A DNA stretch of 64,000 nucleotides from the NCBI RefSeq assembly GCF_000347635.1, contig NC_020514.1, positions 4,402,001 to 4,466,000 of the forward strand, in the 5' to 3' direction. A program made the position numbers and the translations under genes. Position 1 is the first letter of the stretch, and each line of letters starts with the position of its first letter. Of the stretch, positions 44,967 through 52,910 are shown one piece after another. This stretch comes from Paraglaciecola psychrophila 170 (lineage in GTDB: Bacteria; Pseudomonadota; Gammaproteobacteria; Enterobacterales; Alteromonadaceae). The notes under the pieces were generated by a model. The model was not told the origin of the DNA, did no database searches, and saw only the letters and a list, made by a program, of their open reading frames with translations.

Positions 44967-45515
44967 CTATTTTGTCGTCCTGCTTGCCCTTGCGATCTCT
45001 GAAAAGTCGACGTCTTTATAGGTATAACTTTGCTCTTTAGAAAGGTTATTTCCATAAGTGTTAAGCCAGTCTCTGTGTATTGCTAACTCCGTATGCGCTG
45101 GAGGAATAATATTGAATGTCACAGTGTATTTGTCATCAATACTGCCAGGAAGCGTTATATTTCGGGCATAATGAAAGTTATCGACCAAGTTAATATGTGG
45201 TACTACATCTATAAAAGTGCTTAATCCTGTTTTTTGATTAATCACCCGAGAAGTAATATGTAGGTATGGGACAAATCCACCACTGGGCGTACCTTTGGGT
45301 GTATTTTTAGTATCCCAGTTTGCTCTTGCCTCAATATGAACATGTGTCTCATGTTCTTTAAGATGCAGTAATCCAGCAGGCTGCACATGATCTTTAATTG
45401 CACCTTCAAAGATAAATACCAGTCCAGGCTCTAAGCGTTCTTCACCGATAACCAGTTCTAGTGCCATACTGTTGGCAGCCCAAAATATGCTTATAAGGGT
45501 TAATAGTTTTTTCAT
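44967..45515 (-). CDS. P19/Tp34-family periplasmic iron-transport protein
   Basis: P19-type proteins bind iron and copper in the periplasm and work with FtrABCD- or EfeU-type uptake. The signal peptide ends MALE or just before it (about residue 19). The family blocks are HVHIEARANW, GGFVPYLHITSRVIN, VVPHINLVDNFHYARNI and YTVTFNIIPP. The His and Glu metal ligands in HIEA and the His in FHYA align with P19; the usual methionine in the middle block is not seen. No permease gene is adjacent. It is transcribed with a small CxxC protein downstream of a Fur-like box. Confidence 0.72.
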   Translation of the reverse strand: MKKLLTLISIFWAANSMALELVIGEERLEPGLVFIFEGAIKDHVQPAGLLHLKEHETHVHIEARANWDTKNTPKGTPSGGFVPYLHITSRVINQKTGLSTFIDVVPHINLVDNFHYARNITLPGSIDDKYTVTFNIIPPAHTELAIHRDWLNTYGNNLSKEQSYTYKDVDFSEIARASRTTK

Positions 45516-45540
45516 TGTAGTGTCTCCAGTTTAAGATGTT

Positions 45541-45729
45541 TTAAGTTAGTTTCAGTGCCAATTTTTTTATAAAAGTCTTTTTTTTAAAAATACCCCAGAG
45601 TTCTTGATGTGGCTCTTTGTCGCCTAGGATCTGTTTAAATGTCTTCAAAATTCCACATTTATCACAAATCATAAAACGGTCCACTGGAGGATCTATATAT
45701 GGAAAATTAAGTTTTTTGCATTTCCTCAT
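45541..45729 (-). CDS. Small CxxC protein upstream of the P19-like gene
   Basis: A 62-residue basic protein with one CDKCG knuckle and an earlier single cysteine, so at best half a zinc ribbon. It lies between the Fur-like box and the P19-like gene, with 25 bases to the latter. There is no good ribosome binding site, so it could be a chance frame or a short leader gene. Confidence 0.4.
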   Translation of the reverse strand: MRKCKKLNFPYIDPPVDRFMICDKCGILKTFKQILGDKEPHQELWGIFKKKTFIKKLALKLT

Positions 45730-45785
45730 CTGAATGTTTTGTATCTAAAGTATTTACGCATAAATACACAGTAAACAAATAATAA

Positions 45786-45800
45786 TAAGAACGATTATCA
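45786..45800. promoter_or_regulatory. Fur box between the P19 unit and the Fur-paralogue gene
   Basis: TAAGAACGATTATCA fits 11 of 14 positions of the 7-1-7 motif, with one perfect half. It lies between divergent genes, so it may control both. Confidence 0.6.
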
Positions 45801-45873
45801 TTTGCAATAAAGTTCTGCATAGATATATATTAAAAACCTTCATTTTTAATAAGTTAAAAAACAAGGGAATAGC

Positions 45874-46311
45874 ATGATAGGTGAGCCAGATACTCAAAAT
45901 ATTTCAAAAAACGAGCGTCTATTGATGAGTAAAGGAGTGAAGATCACCAAACCTCGCTTATTGATATTGGAGCTGCTGCAACAATCATCCACACAACATT
46001 TCAGTGCAGAGGAGCTATACAGACTATTAGTTTCTAACGGCGGAAAGGTAGGTCATGCCAGCATTCGCAGGATACTCACTGAATTTTGTGCTGCACGCAT
46101 TGCTGTTAGGCACCATTTTTCTCCCAATAGAATGATTTACGAATTATCCTCACAAAATGACCATGATCACATGATTGATGTTCATACAGGCCAAGTTATT
46201 GATTACAACAGCAATGAGTTAATTGAGCTTGCTAAAAAGATTGCCTATGCGCAAGAGTATGAGTTGGCCGATAAAATGCTGGTTCTATACGTTAAAAAAG
46301 CCCCCCTTTGA
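45874..46311 (+). CDS. Divergent Fur-family regulator
   Basis: The layout matches Fur: winged helix (KITKPRLLILELLQQ, HFSAEELYRLLVSNGGKVGHASIRRILTEF), then a dimerisation domain with DHDHMIDVHTGQVIDY. Two features are unusual. The recognition helix reads SIRRIL where Fur has TVYRVL, losing the conserved tyrosine. The CxxC of the zinc site is replaced (DVHTG for CLDCG), and no C-terminal His/Cys tail is present. The DHDH cluster and the His of QHFSAE remain, so a metal site may persist. AAGGGAA precedes the ATG. The DNA target and signal may differ from true Fur. Confidence 0.85.
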   Translation: MIGEPDTQNISKNERLLMSKGVKITKPRLLILELLQQSSTQHFSAEELYRLLVSNGGKVGHASIRRILTEFCAARIAVRHHFSPNRMIYELSSQNDHDHMIDVHTGQVIDYNSNELIELAKKIAYAQEYELADKMLVLYVKKAPL

Positions 46312-46329
46312 GTTACATACAAATAATGG

Positions 46330-46356
46330 CGCAAATAGTATTGATTCTCATTTGCG
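46330..46356. promoter_or_regulatory. Fur box before the DUF4856 gene
   Basis: CGCAAAT and ATTTGCG flank a core (46336-46350) matching 10 of 14 Fur positions, about 60 bases before the ATG. Confidence 0.6.
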
Positions 46357-46414
46357 TTTTAATTATAGTGGCTTTATTCAAATATATTAATTATTTTTTA
46401 ATTCCGAGGAAAAC

Positions 46415-48145
46415 ATGTTTAAAACTAAAAAGAGTTTATTGTCAGTTGCTGTAATCGCATCCACACTTGGATTAACCGCCTGTGGTGGAAGTTCTAATGA
46501 TTCTTTGCCAACGCCAACACCGACTCCTTCGGTCAATAGAGCACCTACAGACATAACGTTGTCTGCCAGTAATGTTTCAGAGAACGTTACAGGTGCCGCT
46601 ATTGGCACGTTATCAGCAACCGATGCTGATACGGCAGATACCTTTACTTTTGCTGTTAACGACGATCGTTTTGAAATAGATGGTGCGGCGCTAAAACTAA
46701 AAGCAGAAAATGCCCTCAACTTCGAACAAGAAACAAGTGTCACCTTGAGTGTTACTGTTACTGACAGTGCAAGTGCCACTTTCAGTAAAGACATAACAGT
46801 GAGCGTTGATGACTTATTAGATTATTACGACTTCGAAAGTAAAGCGATGCCTGGAGAGTCTTCAGTTAGTTACAGTGGACAAATTGCACGTCAGTTGTTG
46901 ATTAGTGATCTATTCAAAGTGATTGGTGCAGAACTAAGCGATGCAACGACGTTTGATACTAACAGCACATTTATTAATCGTGAAGCGGTTATCAATGCAC
47001 TTAATTCATATTTTGATGTAGCTGATTACGACGTAGCGTCACAGCGCACACTTTTGACTACCACCACACCTAGCAGTCAAACGATGCTGACCGAAATCTC
47101 TAGTTCTTCTAAAGATCTAGTCGGTAAAATTGCAGGTAACGATGCCACAGGTCAGCATAAAGACTGGAATAGTGAGTTTGCAGGTTGGGGAGCAAAAGGC
47201 TCTACAACACCTGAAGGCCTAGTTCGCACCTTCTTCGGGATGCTAGCAGATAATGCCCAAACACAACTAGACGGAACAGTTCGTCAAGATCCCTTTGGCA
47301 ACGATATTACTAATATTTCTTTAACCAGTGATGGCCGTGATTTAAAACAACTTATTCAAAAGTTTTTATCAATGTCAGTCTCATTTTCACAAGGTGTAGA
47401 TGATTACTTAGATAATGATATAGATGGCAAAGGGTTACTTTCTGATCATACTGATACCGCAAAAGCATACACTGATTTAGAGCATCAGTTTGATGAAGGG
47501 TTCGGTTATTTCGGTGCGGCCAGAGATTATCTTGATTACAGTGATGAAGAAGTAGCAACGAAGGGCGGTCGTGACGATTGGCAGCTTTATCACGATACCA
47601 ATGGAGATGGATCCATTGACTTCAATTCTGAGTATAATTTCGGTCATTCTACTAATGCATCTAAGCGTGATCGAGGTGCGACAGTCGCTAACGATTTCAG
47701 CAAACAAGCGATGGACGCATTTTTACAAGGTCGTAAATTGTTAAATGATACCGCTGGTGTTGCGTTAACAGATGGGCAAAAGACTGAGCTCTATGGGTAT
47801 CGTGATACTGCCGTTCTAACATGGGAAAAAGCCATTGCAGCAACGGTTGTTCACTACATCAATGATGTAGATGCAGATCTAGGATCGATTGGAACTGATG
47901 ACTTTAGTTATGCTGATACTGCAAAACATTGGTCTGAAATGAAGGGCTTTGCTTTAGGCTTGCAGTTTAACAAAGCCACACCTCTTAGCGATACAGACTT
48001 CATCACAGTTCACACCATGATAGGTGACATGCCGGTGTTAACAGGTGAGGTTGAAGTGTCGGCTTATCGTGCTGATCTATTAATAGCTAGAGATTTGTTG
48101 CAGGCAGCTTATGCATTTGATGCTGAGAATGCTGCCAATTGGTAA
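46415..48145 (+). CDS. DUF4856 lipoprotein with an N-terminal cadherin-like domain
   Basis: The lipoprotein signal ends LGLTAC. A cadherin-like repeat spans about residues 35-135 (NRAPTDITLSASNVSENVTGAAIGTLSATDAD, LNFEQETSVTLSVTVTD). The remaining 440 residues match DUF4856, with ISYSGQIARQLL-like VSYSGQIARQLL, HKDWNSEFAGWG and ALGLQFN. DUF4856 genes often lie beside imelysin and TonB-receptor genes, as here, so it is likely a surface component of an iron-uptake system. The cadherin domain may hold it to a partner or to calcium. Confidence 0.8.
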   Translation: MFKTKKSLLSVAVIASTLGLTACGGSSNDSLPTPTPTPSVNRAPTDITLSASNVSENVTGAAIGTLSATDADTADTFTFAVNDDRFEIDGAALKLKAENALNFEQETSVTLSVTVTDSASATFSKDITVSVDDLLDYYDFESKAMPGESSVSYSGQIARQLLISDLFKVIGAELSDATTFDTNSTFINREAVINALNSYFDVADYDVASQRTLLTTTTPSSQTMLTEISSSSKDLVGKIAGNDATGQHKDWNSEFAGWGAKGSTTPEGLVRTFFGMLADNAQTQLDGTVRQDPFGNDITNISLTSDGRDLKQLIQKFLSMSVSFSQGVDDYLDNDIDGKGLLSDHTDTAKAYTDLEHQFDEGFGYFGAARDYLDYSDEEVATKGGRDDWQLYHDTNGDGSIDFNSEYNFGHSTNASKRDRGATVANDFSKQAMDAFLQGRKLLNDTAGVALTDGQKTELYGYRDTAVLTWEKAIAATVVHYINDVDADLGSIGTDDFSYADTAKHWSEMKGFALGLQFNKATPLSDTDFITVHTMIGDMPVLTGEVEVSAYRADLLIARDLLQAAYAFDAENAANW

Positions 48146-48237
48146 ACCTTTTATAACAAGATTCCGTAATAGGATTTCATAATGAAATTCTATAACAAAT
48201 CATATAAATAAACTGGAATAACACTGCTGATATTCCT

Positions 48238-48272
48238 AAGAGGTTACCCTTTCGAGGCTAACCTCTTTTTTA
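48238..48272 (+). terminator. Terminator between the DUF4856 and imelysin genes
   Basis: AAGAGGTTA (48238-48246) and TAACCTCTT (48259-48267) form a strong hairpin with a following T-run. It may attenuate expression of the downstream imelysin and receptor. Confidence 0.8.
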
Positions 48273-48304
48273 AATTTTACGTTATACATATTGGAGTAGA
48301 AGAA

Positions 48305-49561
48305 GTGGCAAAACCTTTTAATTCGAAGCTAATCAATATAGTGCTAAATAGCGCCGCTATTGGTGTCATATTGGGTTTGGTGGCCTGTGGCGAAAGTTCA
48401 AGTAGCACTCAAGGGGCGCTATTTTCTAAAGCTGCAACTAACCCAACAGCGCCAAGCAATAATTTCAACCAAACATTGCTTCTGCAAAGTTTAACTGACA
48501 ATGTCATCGTTCCGACTTACACAAAATTTGCTCAATTAGCGGTTGATCAAGAGACTGCAATTGGTGATTACTGCGATGCTTTGACCTCTCAAGCAACTGA
48601 TACGGACGCAAAACAGATTTCAGCAAAACAAAGCTGGCGAGATGCCATGGCGGTTTGGCAAATAGCCGAAGTGATGCAAATAGGGCCACTTCTGGATAAC
48701 AACAACGCTCTGAGAAACAAGATATATTCTTGGCCTAATACGAGTGCTTGCGCATTAGATCAAGACGTAGTGTTAGCTGAACAAGCAGGCTATGACATCA
48801 GTACACGTACGGCTAGCAGAAAAGGCTTGGATGCCATCGAATACTTGTTGTTCAATCCAAACTTAAATCATAGCTGTACTGTATTTGGCACCGATCCCCA
48901 AGGTTGGAATAATCGTACAGATGAAGACAGAACAGCCGCAAGATGCGGATTAGCAAAATTGGCTTCGGCAGATTTAGTTTCTAATTCTGAAGAACTATTG
49001 ACGGCCTGGAACGGCACAGAAAACGCCCAAGGTTATGCAGATATTCTTAAAAATGCAGGTCAGCAGGATAGCATATTCAGCAGTGCTCAAGACGCTGTAA
49101 ATGATGTGTCTGACGCAATTTTCTATATTACAGAATTCACTAAAGATGCCAAATTAGCGACACCACTTGGTGTGTTTGCAAATGATTGTGGACTTTCACC
49201 CTGTGCTGAAAACGTAGAATCTCGTTTTGCTTATCAATCTCTACAAAATATCATCAGTAACATTCAAGGATTAAATATGATTTTTTTGGGTGGCGAGACG
49301 GATGCAGGTATCGGATTCGATGATTATCTGCTTGATGTAGGTGCAACTGACACCGCAGCAAAAATGCGTGGTGATTTAACTGAGGTCATAGAGTTTTCCT
49401 TGAGTTTACAAAGTTCGCTTACAGACTTGTTATTGCAAGATCCAGAGCAAGTACAAAAAGTACACAAGCAACTTAAAGACGTAACAGATATTATGAAAAC
49501 AGACTTTATTCAAAGACTCGCGCTTGAATTACCCGCTACATCGGCAGGTGACAATGATTAA
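48305..49561 (+). CDS. Imelysin-family lipoprotein, copy 3
   Basis: It starts at GTG (48305) with GGAG upstream. The lipoprotein signal ends LGLVAC. The domain has SWRDAMAVWQIAEVMQIGPL, RKGLDAIEYLLFNP and a C-terminal RLALELPA. It resembles copy 2 (30448) in motif and context and likewise lacks the GxHxxE histidine (KGLDAIEYLLF). The last bases overlap the start of the receptor gene. Confidence 0.85.
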   Translation: MAKPFNSKLINIVLNSAAIGVILGLVACGESSSSTQGALFSKAATNPTAPSNNFNQTLLLQSLTDNVIVPTYTKFAQLAVDQETAIGDYCDALTSQATDTDAKQISAKQSWRDAMAVWQIAEVMQIGPLLDNNNALRNKIYSWPNTSACALDQDVVLAEQAGYDISTRTASRKGLDAIEYLLFNPNLNHSCTVFGTDPQGWNNRTDEDRTAARCGLAKLASADLVSNSEELLTAWNGTENAQGYADILKNAGQQDSIFSSAQDAVNDVSDAIFYITEFTKDAKLATPLGVFANDCGLSPCAENVESRFAYQSLQNIISNIQGLNMIFLGGETDAGIGFDDYLLDVGATDTAAKMRGDLTEVIEFSLSLQSSLTDLLLQDPEQVQKVHKQLKDVTDIMKTDFIQRLALELPATSAGDND

Positions 49562-51788
49562 TTTAAATGAATTAAGACCATCAATGAACAAAAAGCCCTT
49601 AGCAGTATTAATTACCAGCATACTGCTTAGCACATTCGCTGTAGCAGATGATGACAACACTTCAATCGAGCGAATGAGTGTGATCGGCAGCAAAGAAGAT
49701 CTCATAAAATCGACAGGCTCAGTCACGTTGATTGATGAATTGGAGCTAGAAAAGTTTGAATATGATGACATCGGCAGAATTTTAGCTACCGTACCTGGTG
49801 TCAATATCCGTCAAGAGGACGGTTATGGGTTACGTCCTAATATCGGGTTTCGCGGCGTGACACCTGAGCGTAGTAAAAAAATAAATATCATGGAAGATGG
49901 TGTTTTAATTGGCCCTGCCCCCTACTCTGCATCTGCTGCTTATTATTTCCCTAATACAACACGTATGACGGCAATAGAAGTCACCAAAGGTCCATCAACC
50001 ATTAAGTACGGCCCCAATACGGTGGCGGGAACCTTAAACCTCATTTCTAGGCAAGTACCAGATAGCCAAGAAGGTGCCCTAGATTTAGGTCTTGGTACTG
50101 ACAACTATGGCAAACTCCACGCTTATTATGGCGATACTGTTGGCGACTTTGGATTCCTAGTGGAAGGTTTGCATCTTAAAGCCGATGGTTTTAAAAAGAT
50201 AGATGGCGGCGGTGATACTGGGTTCGATAAGTCAGATTTGATGGCGAAGTTCAATTATCGACTGGATGGTGATGATTATTCTCAGTTGATTGAATTAAAA
50301 CTTTCTTACGGAGAAGAAACATCGGATGAAACCTACCTTGGCATAACTGATGCGGATTTTGCTGAAAATCCTTATAGACGTTATGCATCTAGTCAATTAG
50401 ACCAGATGAACTGGGAGCATCAACAAGTTCAGTTAACCCATCATATTGAATTTTCTGATTTTAATGCCACAACACGGATCTATCGTAATGACTTCGAACG
50501 CGATTGGTTCAAAGTAAACGAATTCATTAGTTCCCAAGGTGGCTTTGTACCCACGTTGCAGCAAATTTTGCGTGACCCAACAAGCGAACAAAACCTTCCT
50601 TACTACCAAACCTTAACAGGTGATAGAGATAGCACCTTAAGAGAAATCTTGGTGTTAAGTACAAACGCTCGTGAGTATTATTCGCAGGGCATGCAAATAG
50701 ACTTTGCATGGGACTTGGGACTGTTTGGCCTTGAACATGAAATTGAAGGAGGTATTCGTTTTCATGAAGACCAAATTGAGCGAAATCATATAGAAGACAA
50801 CTTCTTTGTACGCTCAGGAAACCTGCAATCTACCGGTGAAGCTACAAAACCCACTTCAACCAATACTGAAAACACTGAAGCACTGTCTGTATATATTCAA
50901 GACACACTGCAGTTTGAAGATCTCAGTTTAACGTTGGGTGTTAGAGGTGAGTCGATTGATGGTTATTATCAAAACCGGGCACCGGGCCGAAAGCAAGACT
51001 TTCTGAAAAAAACTAACAGGATCTGGTTACCCAGCGTCAGTGCGTATTATGAGTTGTCTGAATTCTCAGGTATCTTTGGTGGTGTACACAGTGGTTTTGT
51101 GCCTACCAGTCCTGCGCAAGCGGCAGAAGTTAAAACTGAAAAAAGTGTTAACTATGAACTAGGTTATCGATACGTTAATAGTGGTCAAAAAGCTGAAGTG
51201 ATAGGTTTTTTCACTGACTACAGTAACCTTAAAGAAAGTTGTTCTGTCTCTGCTGGCTGCGACACTGACACTGAATTTAATGCAGGAGAAGTCGATATTT
51301 ATGGGGTTGAGGCCACGTTAAGTGATACATATAAACTTAATAGCCAGTTATCCCTACCTTGGTCGATTGTGTATACGCATACTGAATCCGAGTTTAAAGA
51401 CACCTTTTACTCTGATTTTACTCAATGGGGATTTGTGAACGAGGGTGATGGTGTCCCTTATTTAGCTGATGATATGTTATCTCTCAGTCTGGGTTTAACC
51501 GCCAATAACTGGCAAATATTTATATTAGCCAGTTATTCTGGCGAAATGAAAGAATCGGCACAGGCTGCTCTAACGGGTGATCCAAGAGATTCATCACTAG
51601 CAGGCATAAAAACTGACGCACTGAGTAATGTTGATTTATCAGGAAGTTATAATCTAACAAGCAATAGTCAGCTGTATGCAAAGATAGATAATATTTTTGA
51701 TACCGCAAAAATATCAAGTCGTAGACCTTTTGGCGCAAGACCGACTAAACCTAGACAGTTTCAAGTGGGTTATAAATACAGGTTTTAA
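49554..51788 (+). CDS. TonB-dependent receptor, FecA-like, copy 2
   Basis: The plug DIGRILATVPGVNIRQEDGYGLRPNIGFRG and a barrel ending GYKYRF closely match the receptor at 31674. A signal peptide ends FAVA. The ATG at 49554 overlaps the imelysin stop (ATGATTAA) and follows AGGTG. A later ATG at 49584 gives a more standard signal peptide and is equally possible. The shared TBDR-imelysin pairing suggests a related ferric substrate for both copies. Confidence 0.9.
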   Translation: MINLNELRPSMNKKPLAVLITSILLSTFAVADDDNTSIERMSVIGSKEDLIKSTGSVTLIDELELEKFEYDDIGRILATVPGVNIRQEDGYGLRPNIGFRGVTPERSKKINIMEDGVLIGPAPYSASAAYYFPNTTRMTAIEVTKGPSTIKYGPNTVAGTLNLISRQVPDSQEGALDLGLGTDNYGKLHAYYGDTVGDFGFLVEGLHLKADGFKKIDGGGDTGFDKSDLMAKFNYRLDGDDYSQLIELKLSYGEETSDETYLGITDADFAENPYRRYASSQLDQMNWEHQQVQLTHHIEFSDFNATTRIYRNDFERDWFKVNEFISSQGGFVPTLQQILRDPTSEQNLPYYQTLTGDRDSTLREILVLSTNAREYYSQGMQIDFAWDLGLFGLEHEIEGGIRFHEDQIERNHIEDNFFVRSGNLQSTGEATKPTSTNTENTEALSVYIQDTLQFEDLSLTLGVRGESIDGYYQNRAPGRKQDFLKKTNRIWLPSVSAYYELSEFSGIFGGVHSGFVPTSPAQAAEVKTEKSVNYELGYRYVNSGQKAEVIGFFTDYSNLKESCSVSAGCDTDTEFNAGEVDIYGVEATLSDTYKLNSQLSLPWSIVYTHTESEFKDTFYSDFTQWGFVNEGDGVPYLADDMLSLSLGLTANNWQIFILASYSGEMKESAQAALTGDPRDSSLAGIKTDALSNVDLSGSYNLTSNSQLYAKIDNIFDTAKISSRRPFGARPTKPRQFQVGYKYRF

Positions 51789-51836
51789 ATGACTGTGTTT
51801 TAAATGGCTGTGTTTTAAGTGACTGTGTTTTAAAGA
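51784..51836. repeat. Three 15-bp tandem repeats after the receptor gene
   Basis: The unit (GACTGTGTTTTAAAT and variants) occurs three times. The sequence begins at the receptor's TAA stop and ends at the ribosome binding site of the next gene (AAAGAGG). Confidence 0.85.
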
Positions 51837-51843
51837 GGATTAG

Positions 51844-52803
51844 ATGCAAATAGTTGATTTACTAAGCGAGAGTATTCTGTCCTTACCTGGATATTTCATG
51901 GATGCCAATAAACGTGTTTTTGGTATCTACTTAGTATCAGCTATTTTGCTCGCTATTCCGGCTTACTTAGTTCAAAAGAAAAACTTTAGGTTGGGCGCTT
52001 TTTGGGGTTACCTGTTTAATAAAAAAATATGGTTTCATGCTTCTGCGCGACTTGATTACAGCTTGTTTATCGTAAACCGTCTGCTAAAAGTATTGTTTTG
52101 GGCACCCATAGTCTTGACTATGGTGCCAATCGCAATCGGATTTTCAGATTTACTTGCAACTCTGTTCGGCGACATGGCACCTATCACTGAAAACCAAATG
52201 GTTATCATCAGTATATTTACCTTGGTACTGTTTTTGTTAGATGACCTGACGCGTTTTTTACTACACTTAGCCATGCATAAAGTGCCCGTTCTGTGGGATT
52301 TCCATAAAGTACATCATTCAGCAAAAGTGATGACACCGATGACAATATATCGAAGTCATCCTTTTGAAAGCTATTTATATGCATGCAGAATGGCACTTGC
52401 TCAAGGGTTAGCAGTGGGTATTGGTTATTATTTTTTTGGACCAACACTGAGTATGTTTGATGTACTGGGTGCCAATATTTTTGTATTTGTTTTCAATGTC
52501 ATGGGAGCAAACCTACGCCACTCTCACGTATGGTGGTCTTGGGGGGATACAATTGAGTCATGGTTTATCAGCCCTGCACAACATCAAGTACATCATAGCG
52601 ATAAGCCTGAGCACTTCGACCGTAATTTAGGCTCAACCTTCGCTATTTGGGATAGGATGATTGGCACCTTAATTTACTCATCTAAGGTGGGTAAAATTCG
52701 GTTTGGTATCGGCGCTGGTGACTCAGGTCATCAGTCAATATATCAAGCCTATATCAAGCCATTTCAAGATAGCGTTTCAAGAATGACATCCGTAAAAAAA
52801 TAG
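51844..52803 (+). CDS. Fatty-acid-hydroxylase / sterol-desaturase-superfamily membrane protein
   Basis: Several transmembrane helices and the di-iron histidine clusters of the fatty-acid-hydroxylase superfamily: LLHLAMH, WDFHKVHHSAK, LRHSHVWWSWG and QHQVHHSDKPEH. It is a non-haem di-iron membrane oxidase by family; the substrate is unknown (perhaps a lipid). It follows the FecA-like receptor by 55 bases of repeat and may be in the same transcript. Its role in an iron cluster is unclear. Confidence 0.8.
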   Translation: MQIVDLLSESILSLPGYFMDANKRVFGIYLVSAILLAIPAYLVQKKNFRLGAFWGYLFNKKIWFHASARLDYSLFIVNRLLKVLFWAPIVLTMVPIAIGFSDLLATLFGDMAPITENQMVIISIFTLVLFLLDDLTRFLLHLAMHKVPVLWDFHKVHHSAKVMTPMTIYRSHPFESYLYACRMALAQGLAVGIGYYFFGPTLSMFDVLGANIFVFVFNVMGANLRHSHVWWSWGDTIESWFISPAQHQVHHSDKPEHFDRNLGSTFAIWDRMIGTLIYSSKVGKIRFGIGAGDSGHQSIYQAYIKPFQDSVSRMTSVKK

Positions 52804-52910
52804 GGCCTATTCTTAGCCATACTGATTATTGTATTGATGCTAATGGGTATTCAATTTTTTAGATAAAGTCAGCATCACCAAAAGATTTAAGATGATGCGG
52901 ACTCAGTTAC

